A program made the translations under genes and the position numbers. Shown here piece by piece: positions 18,777 through 28,157 of a stretch of 64,000 nucleotides of DNA. The DNA lies in assembly GCF_014643915.1 (NCBI RefSeq), contig NZ_BMKE01000012.1, forward strand, positions 1 to 64,000, in the 5' to 3' direction. This DNA is from Oceanisphaera marina (GTDB taxonomy: Bacteria; Pseudomonadota; Gammaproteobacteria; Enterobacterales; Aeromonadaceae). Each line of letters begins with the position of its first letter. Position 1 is the first letter of the stretch. The notes beneath the pieces are model-generated. The model was not told the DNA's origin. It saw only the letters and a program-made list of their open reading frames with translations, and searched no databases.

Positions 18777-19265
18777 TTAATGGTTGTGCTGGTTATCTTG
18801 GTGCTGAGTCTGATGGTGCGCATCCGGTTCGGCATCAACGGCCACTTCAACCTCTACCGCACCGGCCTGTTTAAAGTGCAGAGTGACCGGAAAACGCTCA
18901 CCTTCTACCGGCACCTGCTTTAGACCCATCAGCATCAAGTGGTGACCGCCTGGCGCCAGCGTCTGCTCGCCATGCGCGGGGATGACCAATTCTTCAAGTT
19001 GACGCATTTTCATCATGTCGCCGTCTTTAACATGGGTATGAATTTCCACTTTTTCGGCCACCGGGCTTTCGGCACTTAACAACACATCATCGGAATCACC
19101 CTTGTTGGTGACCTTCAGGTAGGCTACCCCCGTGGTGGCCACCGGCGGCAACGGACGGCTCCAGGGATGAGCAATATCCAGCTCTCCCGCATGATAATCA
19201 TGGGCAGAAGCCGCAGTCGAGCCCAACAACAGGGCCGAGGCCAGTAACATTTTCAGTGGTGCCAT
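18777..19265 (-). CDS. Periplasmic copper chaperone PCu(A)C
   Basis: 162 residues with signal peptide (1-21, cleavage after ASA). The copper motif H(M)x10Mx21HxM is readable around VEIHTHVKDGDMMKM and HHLMLMGL. The family delivers Cu(I) to cytochrome oxidase or stores it in the periplasm. The C terminus is a His-rich tail (HHQTQHQDNQHNH) that may bind extra metal. Single gene. Confidence 0.9.
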   Translation of the reverse strand: MAPLKMLLASALLLGSTAASAHDYHAGELDIAHPWSRPLPPVATTGVAYLKVTNKGDSDDVLLSAESPVAEKVEIHTHVKDGDMMKMRQLEELVIPAHGEQTLAPGGHHLMLMGLKQVPVEGERFPVTLHFKQAGAVEVEVAVDAEPDAHHQTQHQDNQHNH

Positions 19266-19373
19266 GTTTCATTCCTTATCGGTGATTACTTATTTACACA
19301 CAATGACCACAAGCTAAAAAGCGGTAAATCATTGAAATTACACACACTCCCCATCACGGCTCAAAACGATTTT

Positions 19374-21203
19374 CTACGCAGTGGTCAGCAGATCGAGAAA
19401 GTCATCTATCGGCATGGGCTTGTGGTATTTAAATCCCTGCAGATAATTACAGCCTTGTTGTTGCAACCAGGCTTCCTGGTCGCCGTTTTCCACTCCTTCG
19501 GCCACCACAGACACTCCCAGCCCCTTTGCCATGCCCAATATCGACAGGGTGAGAGCACAGTCATCGGCGTCTTTGGGCAAGTCCTGGATGAAAGAACGAT
19601 CGATTTTAAGCTTGGTAAAAGGCAGATTTTTAAGGCGCAATAGTGACGAATAGCCGGTGCCGAAATCGTCAATGGACAGCTTGAGCCCCATGCGAACCAG
19701 TTGCTTCAAGGTGTGTTGCAGTACGTCCGAGTCGTCTTTAATGGCATCCTCAATCATTTCCAGTTCCAATTGAGATCCGTGCACCTGATATTGTTCGAGC
19801 AGGCTCCATATCTTGTCGGTCAGCGAGGGATCCATAATGGCATCAGCCGACAGATTGACGGCCACTGGCGGCATGGACAATCCCCGAGCCCGAGCCAGCT
19901 TGATATCCCGGCAGGCCCGCTCCAGCACCCACAGGTCGAGCTCGGCAATCAACCCCGCCTCGTAGGCCAGGGGCAGGAATTCGGCAGGAGATAAAAACCC
20001 CTGACTATGATGTTGCCAGCGTACCAGGGCTTCGCAACTGACCAGGGTGCGAGCATCGCCAGACATTATGGGTTGATACACCAGACTCAAACCATCATTG
20101 GCAATGGCCTCGATTAATTGATTTTCCATCAAAAAGCGCGCTTTGGCCGAGGCGGACACGCCCTGATTGAAATACTGAGCCTGTCGACGCCCACAGCCCT
20201 TGGCATGATACATGGCCGACTCGCTGCAACGCATCAAGGTCGCAACATCATCGGCATCATAAGGAAAAATCGAAATACCCACGCTGGTGCTGACGGTCAG
20301 CCTTTGCTGCCCGATTTGAATCGGTTGATTTACCGTATTCATGATGGTTTCCACTGCATCGCTCAGGGTGTTACTTCCCTCAGAAAAACGATACAGCATG
20401 GCAAATTCGTCTCCCCCCACCCGGGCAACCATATCTTTGCCGGGCAACAGCACACCTCGTAGACGCGTCGCCACTTCACTGACCACGGCATCACCAATCT
20501 GGCCACCCATACCGTTATTAATGGCATTAAGGCGGTCAATATCAAACCACAGCAGGGCAAAATGCCCAGGGGGTTGTTGACTCATCAATTGTTGAATTCG
20601 ATGCTGTAGCGAACGCTGATTCAGCAGTCCGGTAAAATCATCATGATGGGTGATGTAGTCCAGCTCTTTACGGCTGTTCAACCAGGCTTCGTGGGTATTG
20701 ATCATACTGATGGTATCGGCAAAGGCCGTGGCACAGGTAATATCCGCCAGAGTCCAATGCCGCTGCTCAAGGCTTTCCAGACACAAGACCCCACATAGCC
20801 GATTACCATCATAAATGGGCGCATCCAGCATGGCGACAACGGCTTGCGTTTGCGATAACTCGCATTGAGCAAAAGAACGGGTGCGAGGATCATTTTCCAT
20901 ATCATGGGTGGCAATGATTTCGGCCGCTTCCAGAGCCGAAAAGTAGGCCGAGTGCTCTACCCGGCCCAGTGTGTAGGGCTTGTAAACATGACCTGTTCGA
21001 GGGCTGTAACATTGATCTCGGTTCAGGCTGCTACTACAAAGACTCAAGCTCCAGACACTAATATCGTCGGTCTGCAGCAGCTCGCAACACAGCGCGATTA
21101 ACGCCTCCAGCTTTTGACGCTTACTCAGCCCGATAAAACCCGCACTGTGCAGCAGCTGCATCAGTGTCTTGTGGTAGCCGAAAAACATCTGAATTTGTTC
21201 CAC
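19374..21203 (-). CDS. GAF-GGDEF-EAL c-di-GMP enzyme
   Basis: 609-residue cytosolic protein: GAF-like sensor at about 25-170, GGDEF domain at 183-345 with intact GGDEF (263-267), and EAL domain at 360-605 with EALVRW (391), DDFGTGYSSL, KIDRSFI and VVAEGVEN. Both catalytic centres look intact; the usual ELTES segment reads EMIEDA but keeps its Glu. It could make or degrade c-di-GMP, or have one domain acting as a sensor. No membrane segment. Confidence 0.9.
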   Translation of the reverse strand: MEQIQMFFGYHKTLMQLLHSAGFIGLSKRQKLEALIALCCELLQTDDISVWSLSLCSSSLNRDQCYSPRTGHVYKPYTLGRVEHSAYFSALEAAEIIATHDMENDPRTRSFAQCELSQTQAVVAMLDAPIYDGNRLCGVLCLESLEQRHWTLADITCATAFADTISMINTHEAWLNSRKELDYITHHDDFTGLLNQRSLQHRIQQLMSQQPPGHFALLWFDIDRLNAINNGMGGQIGDAVVSEVATRLRGVLLPGKDMVARVGGDEFAMLYRFSEGSNTLSDAVETIMNTVNQPIQIGQQRLTVSTSVGISIFPYDADDVATLMRCSESAMYHAKGCGRRQAQYFNQGVSASAKARFLMENQLIEAIANDGLSLVYQPIMSGDARTLVSCEALVRWQHHSQGFLSPAEFLPLAYEAGLIAELDLWVLERACRDIKLARARGLSMPPVAVNLSADAIMDPSLTDKIWSLLEQYQVHGSQLELEMIEDAIKDDSDVLQHTLKQLVRMGLKLSIDDFGTGYSSLLRLKNLPFTKLKIDRSFIQDLPKDADDCALTLSILGMAKGLGVSVVAEGVENGDQEAWLQQQGCNYLQGFKYHKPMPIDDFLDLLTTA

Positions 21204-21397
21204 AGATCATCCATTAGCTGTTGGGGGCAGAATAATAATGGCAAACTCATTTGGCGCTGTCTATCGCTAGGATACTGTCAACGTTGAAATTGCGACGCGT
21301 CACAAAATTTAGCTGGCCTGATTATTGTCGCTCTCACGGCATGGTCGGCCGGCAGCAAGTCACTCTCTGCCGGCAGCGCAGGCTGTTGAGCGGTCGC

Positions 21398-21643
21398 TTA
21401 TTCTTCGCGGATAATAGTCACATCGCTAAAGCCCAGTTTGCGAAAGTATTCTTCACGAAAATCCTTCATGGTCTTGCGATCGTTGCGGCTTACATTCGCC
21501 ACCTGGCTTTCCATACGGTGAAATTCGGTCAAATCCACCCCTTCTGCCCTTGCCACCGCGTCATAAACACTGTGATGCTTGTCATTGGCATAACCAATTT
21601 CTTTGGGTTGTTTGCGGTACTGATAACGAATACGAAAAGCCAT
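21398..21643 (-). CDS. Small protein of the DUF2960 type
   Basis: 81-residue basic protein starting MAFRIRYQYRKQPKEIGYAND with an AGGAA box upstream. The pattern, with YDAVARAEGVDLTEFHRMESQV in the middle, fits the DUF2960 family as I remember it. No function known. Divergent from dctB. Confidence 0.55.
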   Translation of the reverse strand: MAFRIRYQYRKQPKEIGYANDKHHSVYDAVARAEGVDLTEFHRMESQVANVSRNDRKTMKDFREEYFRKLGFSDVTIIREE

Positions 21644-21752
21644 GATGATATTCCTGCATAAAACACCATTGTCGCCGCAATGACTACATCGACTCAAGCT
21701 TTCCCTGCAAAGACACATTCCCATCCGCCGCTCGACAGCGCATAATCGACTC

Positions 21753-23705
21753 ATGAAACGAACGGATTCTTTTCAGACTTCTTCTGCAATTCGCCAGAGA
21801 AGCTCTCTCATACTGTTATTGTTAGTCGGCATGCTCATGCTCTCTGTCATGCTGTATCGCTCTGCACGAATGCAATCCATGACGCATATCCGCGAACAGG
21901 CCGATGCCAATCTCAGCCGCTATATCGTCAGCCTGCAATATCAACTCGACCGCCATCGGGATCTGCCTCGTCTGCTGGCCAATCAACATCAGCTGATTAA
22001 CCTGCTCGAAAACCCCGAGGACACACAGAAAGTAGATACCGCCAACCGCTACCTGGCTTGGCTCAACACAACCATGGGGGCGACCGACAGTTATGTGATC
22101 GGGACCAACGGCATTACCCTGGCCGCCAGCAACTGGGATCAGCCCCGACCCTTTATTGGCAACGATTACAGTTTTCGCCCCTATTTTCAGCAAGCGATGG
22201 AGGGAGGTGCCGGTCGCTATTTCGCGCTGGGTAACACTTCCCGGGTGCGAGGTTATTTCTTTTCCTACCCGGTGTTACAGGCAGAGCAAATCATTGGGGT
22301 CGCCGTGGTCAAGGTGGATCTGGAAGATATAGAAGCAGACTGGAGCGATCCCTTGCTGGATATTCTGGTCATGGATGAAGACGGTGTTATCTTTATTTCC
22401 ACTCGGGCCTCTTGGCGTTTTCGCACTCTCGGTTATCAATCTGAAGTTGACGGTCATGCCCTGCGGCAATCCTACGGCAATCATGACTCACCATCGACAA
22501 AGAGCCAGCTAGTAAGCAGACCTGCAACCAGCTTACTCACCAAGGAAGATATTGCCCGTATCAGCGCCAGCCGCCGCTACGGAGCAGCCCCACTGCTGCC
22601 GCTCAACATTATTCGCCAGGAAGTCTCCGAACAGGGCGATCTACTGTTAACGCTGGTTGATACTCCATCAGCCACATCCGCAGAACGAGCCGGTCACTAT
22701 CTGCTACAAAGCCGTTTATTACCCGAAGTCGGCATGCGAGTTGCGGTCCTTGCCAACCTGAAACCGCTGCAGACCGGTATATTCAAGACCTTGAGCCTGG
22801 GGCTGACCTTCTACCTTGTTCTCGCGGCCTTGATCCTGTTTTTCAGCGCCCGCAATCGGATGAAGCTGCGCCACCAGAACGAATTGCAACAAGCCCACGG
22901 GGCCCTGGAACTGCGTGTAAAACAACGTACCCAGGAGCTGACCGATGCCAACCAGCGCCTGCAACAGGAAATAGAGCAACATCATCAGACCCAGAACCAG
23001 CTGATTCAAACTGCAAAGCTGGCCGTTCTCGGTCAGCTGTCTGCCGGCATCAATCATGAACTCAGCCAGCCGCTTACCGCCATCCGTCATTTTGCCGACA
23101 ACGGCCGCAAGCTGCTTGTTCGCGGCAAGATCGAGACGGTGGGCACCAACCTGGAAGAAATAGCTGGGCTGGCCGATCGCATGGCTGCCATACTGCAGCC
23201 GCTCAGAGAGTTCGCCCGCCAGCATCAAGACGCCGGCCGGGGCGTCAATCTTCAGCACCTGCGCCAGGGATTCATGGTAATCATGGGTAGTCAGCTGGAA
23301 CAGCAGCAAGCGCGCATTCTCTGGCCAGACGGGCTGGAAAAAATCTGGGTAGCAGGCGATATAGGCCGTCTTGAACAAGTACTGGTCAATCTTATCAACA
23401 ACGCCCTGCAAGCCATGGCTGGCCGCTCTCTTCCCTGCATCAACATCACAGTGAAGAAGAAAAAAGACCGAGTACAGCTAAGCGTACGCGATCATGGCCC
23501 AGGATTAAGTGCCGATGCCCTTACTCAAATATTCGAGCCCTTCTATACCACCAAGTCGACCGGTATGGGTCTGGGGTTGTCCATTTCTCACCGCATCGTT
23601 CTGAGCCTGAATGGCCGACTCGAAGCCACCAATCACCCGGAAGGCGGCGCCCTGTTCACCCTGACGCTACCGTCGCTTTCACCCCAGGAGCACCATGAGC
23701 CATAA
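21753..23705 (+). CDS. dctB: DctB-like membrane sensor histidine kinase
   Basis: 650 residues: membrane segment 17-36, large periplasmic Cache-type sensor domain (40-330), second membrane segment near 345-365, coiled linker, then dimerisation domain with phospho-His in LSAGINHELSQPLTAIRHF and the ATPase domain (NLINNALQAM, DHGPGLS, STGMGLGLSISHRI). DctB proteins sense C4-dicarboxylates or related carboxylates. Overlaps dctD by 11 bp. The ligand may differ from the classical one because the target is a TAXI-type TRAP system. Confidence 0.9.
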   Translation: MKRTDSFQTSSAIRQRSSLILLLLVGMLMLSVMLYRSARMQSMTHIREQADANLSRYIVSLQYQLDRHRDLPRLLANQHQLINLLENPEDTQKVDTANRYLAWLNTTMGATDSYVIGTNGITLAASNWDQPRPFIGNDYSFRPYFQQAMEGGAGRYFALGNTSRVRGYFFSYPVLQAEQIIGVAVVKVDLEDIEADWSDPLLDILVMDEDGVIFISTRASWRFRTLGYQSEVDGHALRQSYGNHDSPSTKSQLVSRPATSLLTKEDIARISASRRYGAAPLLPLNIIRQEVSEQGDLLLTLVDTPSATSAERAGHYLLQSRLLPEVGMRVAVLANLKPLQTGIFKTLSLGLTFYLVLAALILFFSARNRMKLRHQNELQQAHGALELRVKQRTQELTDANQRLQQEIEQHHQTQNQLIQTAKLAVLGQLSAGINHELSQPLTAIRHFADNGRKLLVRGKIETVGTNLEEIAGLADRMAAILQPLREFARQHQDAGRGVNLQHLRQGFMVIMGSQLEQQQARILWPDGLEKIWVAGDIGRLEQVLVNLINNALQAMAGRSLPCINITVKKKKDRVQLSVRDHGPGLSADALTQIFEPFYTTKSTGMGLGLSISHRIVLSLNGRLEATNHPEGGALFTLTLPSLSPQEHHEP

Positions 23706-25062
23706 CGTTAATGTCATACTGGTCGATGACGACCCCCATGTACGTCTGTCGGCCGGGCAGACTCTTGAGCTGGAAGACTATCGGGTGCTCACCCTCGCCG
23801 AGGGCCGCCAGGCTCTGGCACAGCTCACTCCCGACTTCCCCGGCGTGGTGGTGACCGATATCAACATGCCGGGCATGACTGGGCTGGAGCTACTGCAACA
23901 GATCAAACAACTGGATTCGGACATTCCGGTGATCCTGATCACCGGCTTCGGGGATATCTCGATGGCAGTCGGCGCCATTCGCAACGGCGCCTACGACTTT
24001 ATCGAAAAACCCTTTTCCGCCGACCTGCTGCTCGACGTGGTACACAGGGCGCTAGAAAAACGCACCCTGACACTGGAAAACCGCAAGCTGCGCCAGGAGC
24101 TGCAGGCGCAGAGCGCCCCCGGGCCGCGCATCATCGGCACCTCTTCCGCCATACTGCAACTGCGCCAGCTGGTACTGACCGTGGCCGACACCCCGGCCGA
24201 CGTGCTGCTGATGGGAGAAACCGGTACCGGCAAGGATTTGCTGGCCCGCTATATCCACGAGCACAGCCCTCGCCGGGAGCGCAACTTTGTGGCCATCAAC
24301 TGTGGCGGCGTCCCAGAGACTCTGATCGAATCGGAGCTGTTCGGCCATGAAAAGGGCGCCTTTACCGATGCCAGAGAGCGACGCATCGGCAAGTTGGAGC
24401 ACGCCAATGGCGGTACCCTGTTTCTGGATGAAATTGAAAGCATGCCGATGAGCCTGCAAATCAAGCTGCTGCGGGTACTGGAAGAAAGGGCCATAGAGCG
24501 ATTGGGATCCAACACCCTGATCCCGCTCGATCTCAGGATCATCGCCGCCACCAAAGCCGATCTTCGTGCGCTGGCCGAGACCGGCGAGTTTCGCGAGGAT
24601 CTCTATTACCGGCTCAACGTGGTGCGAATCGACATTCCTCCCCTGCGGGCCCGTCCCCAGGACATTCCGATGCTGTTCCAGCATTTCGCCCTGCTCGCCT
24701 CCTCTCTGTACGAGCGTGAAATTCCGCCGCTGTCGCCCGAGCGCGTCCACCGCCTGATGAGTCACGACTGGCCCGGCAACGTGCGTGAGCTGCGCAACCT
24801 GGCGGAGCGATATGTGTTGCTCGGTGAAGCCTGCACCTTCGACTTCGACGACCAGCCCATCACCGAGCAGGAGCCCATGGCGCCGGGTCTGGCGGCGCGG
24901 GTAGAGCATTTCGAAAAGACCCTGATTCAGGCCGAACTCGCCCGCCACGGCGGATCCATCAAGCACACGCTAGAAAGTCTCAAGCTGCCGCGCAAGACCT
25001 TGTACGACAAAATGAAAAAATACGATCTGGACAAGAAGGATTACAAGGACGGCACCGACTGA
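23695..25062 (+). CDS. dctD: DctD-like sigma-54-dependent response regulator
   Basis: 455 residues: receiver domain with phospho-acceptor Asp55 (VTDINMPG), AAA+ domain with Walker A GETGTGKD (174-181) and Walker B GGTLFLDEIES, and a C-terminal Fis-type HTH (GGSIKHTLESLKLPRKTLYDKMKKY). The sigma-54 contact loop reads GAFTDA (221-226) rather than GAFTGA, an Asp for the second Gly. Three repeats and a -24/-12 promoter just downstream make the TRAP operon its obvious target. Confidence 0.9.
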   Translation: MSHNVNVILVDDDPHVRLSAGQTLELEDYRVLTLAEGRQALAQLTPDFPGVVVTDINMPGMTGLELLQQIKQLDSDIPVILITGFGDISMAVGAIRNGAYDFIEKPFSADLLLDVVHRALEKRTLTLENRKLRQELQAQSAPGPRIIGTSSAILQLRQLVLTVADTPADVLLMGETGTGKDLLARYIHEHSPRRERNFVAINCGGVPETLIESELFGHEKGAFTDARERRIGKLEHANGGTLFLDEIESMPMSLQIKLLRVLEERAIERLGSNTLIPLDLRIIAATKADLRALAETGEFREDLYYRLNVVRIDIPPLRARPQDIPMLFQHFALLASSLYEREIPPLSPERVHRLMSHDWPGNVRELRNLAERYVLLGEACTFDFDDQPITEQEPMAPGLAARVEHFEKTLIQAELARHGGSIKHTLESLKLPRKTLYDKMKKYDLDKKDYKDGTD

Positions 25063-25078
25063 GCTGCCATTTGCCCCC

Positions 25079-25236
25079 GATGGGTAGATTTCCATCCATC
25101 GGCGGCGACGAGTTCGAGACCAACTTACCTGTCTCATCAGGGCCTCGGCCCTCATTACCACCCCTGAAAGCTCCAATGGGTGGAAATCCACCAAAGCCCT
25201 GCATGGAACCGGCGGATTCCTACCCATTTCTACCCA
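25079..25236. promoter_or_regulatory. Three copies of a dyad, probable DctD upstream activator sites
   Basis: Copies of the pattern TGGGTRGRAATCYRCC lie at 25081-25098 (inverted copy), 25177-25192 (perfect form TGGGTGGAAATCCACC) and 25211-25226 (inverted), plus a half-site at 25226-25236. They are 85-230 bp upstream of the sigma-54 promoter, the usual range for enhancer sites. Confidence 0.75.
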
Positions 25237-25312
25237 ATACCAAACGACTGAATCACCTCGCCCAGCTTGCCAACCCTTTAACCACGCGCCTTTGCGCTGC
25301 TCTCGCCAAACC

Positions 25313-25328
25313 TGGCCTCGCTTTTGCA
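25313..25328 (+). promoter_or_regulatory. Sigma-54 (-24/-12) promoter of the TAXI-TRAP operon
   Basis: TGGC-N7-TTGCA with correct spacing (TGGC 25313-25316, TTGC 25324-25327), about 100 bp before the TRAP permease start and downstream of three repeated sites. Confidence 0.8.
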
Positions 25329-25426
25329 ACAATAAATCAACAAACCGCCCATCGGTCTACCAGCCCGTAGTCGAAGGCAAGGAACGCCACCCGGCCACCG
25401 GTGCCGGAGCAAAAGCAGAGGTCAAG

Positions 25427-27634
25427 ATGTCAAACACCGAACAATCGCTCGACGGCCTCAGCCCCGAAGAGCAGAAAAAGCTCAAGGAGCTGATGGAAAA
25501 AGATGCCAAGAGCGAGCGCAAGCTCACCGGGCCCTGGGCCTGGCTGGCCGCCGCTCTGGCCGCCATCATGGTCGCCATCTACTTTTACGGTGCCGGCGTC
25601 GCCGCCCTCAGCACCCAGTACCACCTTGGTATTTATGTGCTGATCACCTTCGTACTGGTCTTTCTGTTGTACCCGGCGGGCAGCCGCACCGCCTATGGCG
25701 GCATGTCGTTGATCAGCGCCACCCTGCTGTCGTTGTTGGTCAGCTGCTTTCTGGTGTACGACTCGCCTACCGTCTTCTACCAGCAATTGACCCTGTTCCA
25801 GGAAACCTGGAGCTACGACGGCCTCGGCATGGCGCTGGAGCAGGATCTGGACAAGCTGCACTACAGTCTGTGGCTGATTTTACCCTTCGCCGCCATCCTG
25901 CTGCCGCTGGATCAATGGCTGAACCGGCGTAGCCACAACAGCCCCACCGCCAGCGATGTGATCCTGGCACTGATGACGGCCGGCACCGTGCTGTACTGGA
26001 TCAGCCAGTTCGAACAGCTCAATTACCGGGCCGGGGCAGAAAACGAGGTCGACATGCTGATCAGCATCGTCGGTCTGCTACTGTCACTGGAAATCTGCCG
26101 CCGAGTGCTGGGATGGTCCATCACCCTAATTGGGGTGGCCATGATCGCCTTCGCCCTGTTCGGCCCCTATCTTCCCGACCTGCTCGCGCACCGGGGCTTT
26201 CGGTTCGAACGCTTGGCCACCGCCCTGTTCCTGACCACCAACGGGGTGTTCGGGGTCATGGCCAGCGTGCTGGCGACCTATGTCATCCTGTTCATCTTCT
26301 TCGGGGCCTTTCTGCAGAAGTCCGGCGCCGGCAAGTTTTTTATCGATCTGCCGCTGGCCCTCGCCGGTCGCTCCACCGGCGGCCCGGCCAAGGTGGCCGT
26401 TATTTCGTCAGCGCTGTTCGGATCTGTGTCCGGCTCGGCCATTGCCAATACTGTTTCTTCCGGCGCCTTTACCATTCCCATGATGAAACGGGCCGGCTTC
26501 AAGCCCCATGTGGCCGGAGCCATAGAGCCCGCGGCCTCCATCGGCGGCATGTTTCTTCCCCCCATCATGGGTGCGGGCGGCTTTCTGATGGCAGAACTGA
26601 CCGGCACGCCTTACTCCACCATCATGATGCTGTCCATCGGGCCGGCGCTGCTCTACTTCCTGGCGGTGTACTGCATGGTGCATTTCGAGGCCAAGAAACA
26701 TGGTCTGGTGGGTGTACAGGGCGAAGAGATTCCGCACTGGAAAACCGTGTTCAAGAGCGGCTGGTATTACGCGTTGCCGCTGGTCATCATTACCGTGTTG
26801 TTGCTTACCGGCCGCTCTGCCGGCAACTCGGCGTTCTGGGCCACCCTCTCCTGTATCGCGGTAAGCTGGGTCGATAGAGAAACCCGCATGGGACCGCGGG
26901 AAATCTGGGATGCCATTCAGGTGGGGGCGCGCAACACCCTGATCGTGGGCGCCACCATAGGTGTGATCGGCATCATCGTCGGCACCATTTCACTGACCGG
27001 CATGGGCCTCAAATTCTCCGATCTGATCATCTCCATGGCCGGTAACAGCCTGTTGCTGGCACTGGTGCTGGTGGCCATTGCCTCGCTGGTGCTGGGCATG
27101 GGCGTGCCGGTGACTGCCGCCTACCTGATCGTCGCCGTGTTGGCGGTACCGGCGCTGGGCGAATTCGGGGTATCGGCCATTGCCGCCCACATGATCGTCT
27201 ACTGGCTGTCCCAGGACTCCAACATCACGCCGCCGGTCTGCGTGGCCGCCTATGCGGGCGCCGCCATCGCCGGTTCGGATCCCTGGAAAACCGGCTGGAC
27301 CTCATTCAAGTTCGCCAAGATGCTGTACGTGATGCCACTGCTGTTTGCCTATGTACCCGCCATGTTGCTCGACGGTAGCGTTCTGGAAATTATTTCTGCC
27401 TTCATGTCGGCCACCCTCGGCACCATCGCCTTTGGCGCCTTCTCCATGGGCTATCTGCGCCGCAAGACCCGGCTGTTTGAATGGCTGCTGCTGGGCGCCG
27501 GTACTCTGTTGCTGTACTGGCCGACCCTGGTTTCCGATGCTGCAGGTCTAGTTCTGGTCGCCCTGGTGTGGTGGCTGCAGCGGGAAAACAACGCCACGCC
27601 GATGGCCGACATTCACCATTCCAATGCCAATTAA
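25427..27634 (+). CDS. TRAP transporter fused permease (DctQM type, TAXI system)
   Basis: 735-residue polytopic inner-membrane protein fusing the small (Q) and large (M) TRAP subunits, as is standard with TAXI receptors. ATG at 25427 follows an AGAGG box and the upstream frame is chance. Key blocks: FGAFLQKSGAGKFFIDLPLALAGRSTGGPAKVAV, SVSGSAIANTVSSGAFTIPMMKRAGF, PPIMGAGGFLMAE and SLVLGMGVPVTAAYLIVAVLAVPAL. A soluble acidic/basic N-terminal tail of about 35 residues precedes the first membrane segment. Substrate unknown. Confidence 0.93.
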   Translation: MSNTEQSLDGLSPEEQKKLKELMEKDAKSERKLTGPWAWLAAALAAIMVAIYFYGAGVAALSTQYHLGIYVLITFVLVFLLYPAGSRTAYGGMSLISATLLSLLVSCFLVYDSPTVFYQQLTLFQETWSYDGLGMALEQDLDKLHYSLWLILPFAAILLPLDQWLNRRSHNSPTASDVILALMTAGTVLYWISQFEQLNYRAGAENEVDMLISIVGLLLSLEICRRVLGWSITLIGVAMIAFALFGPYLPDLLAHRGFRFERLATALFLTTNGVFGVMASVLATYVILFIFFGAFLQKSGAGKFFIDLPLALAGRSTGGPAKVAVISSALFGSVSGSAIANTVSSGAFTIPMMKRAGFKPHVAGAIEPAASIGGMFLPPIMGAGGFLMAELTGTPYSTIMMLSIGPALLYFLAVYCMVHFEAKKHGLVGVQGEEIPHWKTVFKSGWYYALPLVIITVLLLTGRSAGNSAFWATLSCIAVSWVDRETRMGPREIWDAIQVGARNTLIVGATIGVIGIIVGTISLTGMGLKFSDLIISMAGNSLLLALVLVAIASLVLGMGVPVTAAYLIVAVLAVPALGEFGVSAIAAHMIVYWLSQDSNITPPVCVAAYAGAAIAGSDPWKTGWTSFKFAKMLYVMPLLFAYVPAMLLDGSVLEIISAFMSATLGTIAFGAFSMGYLRRKTRLFEWLLLGAGTLLLYWPTLVSDAAGLVLVALVWWLQRENNATPMADIHHSNAN

Positions 27635-27644
27635 GGACACCGCC

Positions 27645-28094
27645 ATGGCTCAGATCAAGCTGATTGTATACGCAACCGACTTTTCCACCGGCGCCGCCAG
27701 GGCGGCGGAGCTGGCTGCTCATCTGGCCCAGGTTAACGGGGCTCGCCTGCACCTGTTGCACGTAGTGACCGAGCTGGGCGACCGGCATCGGCGCAGCATT
27801 CCTGCTGGAGTAATGGATTCCTTCGTCAAGGAAGTCAACACCCAGGCGATGACCGACATGCACGGCTTCAAACAACGGCTATTCGGCCAGTTTCAGGGCG
27901 AACTGACCACGGAAGTGGTGATTGGCACCGGCGCCGAAACCCTGCTGTCCCGGGCCGGCAGCCTGGGGGCCGACCTCATCATCATGGGCAGCCATGGCCG
28001 TCACGGCCTGGAAAAACTACTGCTGGGCTCCACCACCGAGCGCGTTATTCGTCAATCACCGATTCCGGTATTAACGGTACCCGAGCACGGCTGA
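27645..28094 (+). CDS. Universal stress protein (UspA family)
   Basis: 149 residues with the Usp opening LIVYATDFSTGAARAAELAAHLA and the ATP-binding end motif MGSHGRHGLEKLLLGSTTERVI (G-x2-G-x9-G-S/T type). It sits 10 bp after the permease gene and before the receptor gene, so it is part of the TRAP operon. In the TeaABC system a UspA protein (TeaD) modulates transport; a similar role is plausible. Confidence 0.9.
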   Translation: MAQIKLIVYATDFSTGAARAAELAAHLAQVNGARLHLLHVVTELGDRHRRSIPAGVMDSFVKEVNTQAMTDMHGFKQRLFGQFQGELTTEVVIGTGAETLLSRAGSLGADLIIMGSHGRHGLEKLLLGSTTERVIRQSPIPVLTVPEHG

Positions 28095-28157
28095 AGTGCC
28101 GTCTCACCTTTCTCGAGGGAAGACAGCGAGAAATACAACCATAAAGAGGAAACAGCA

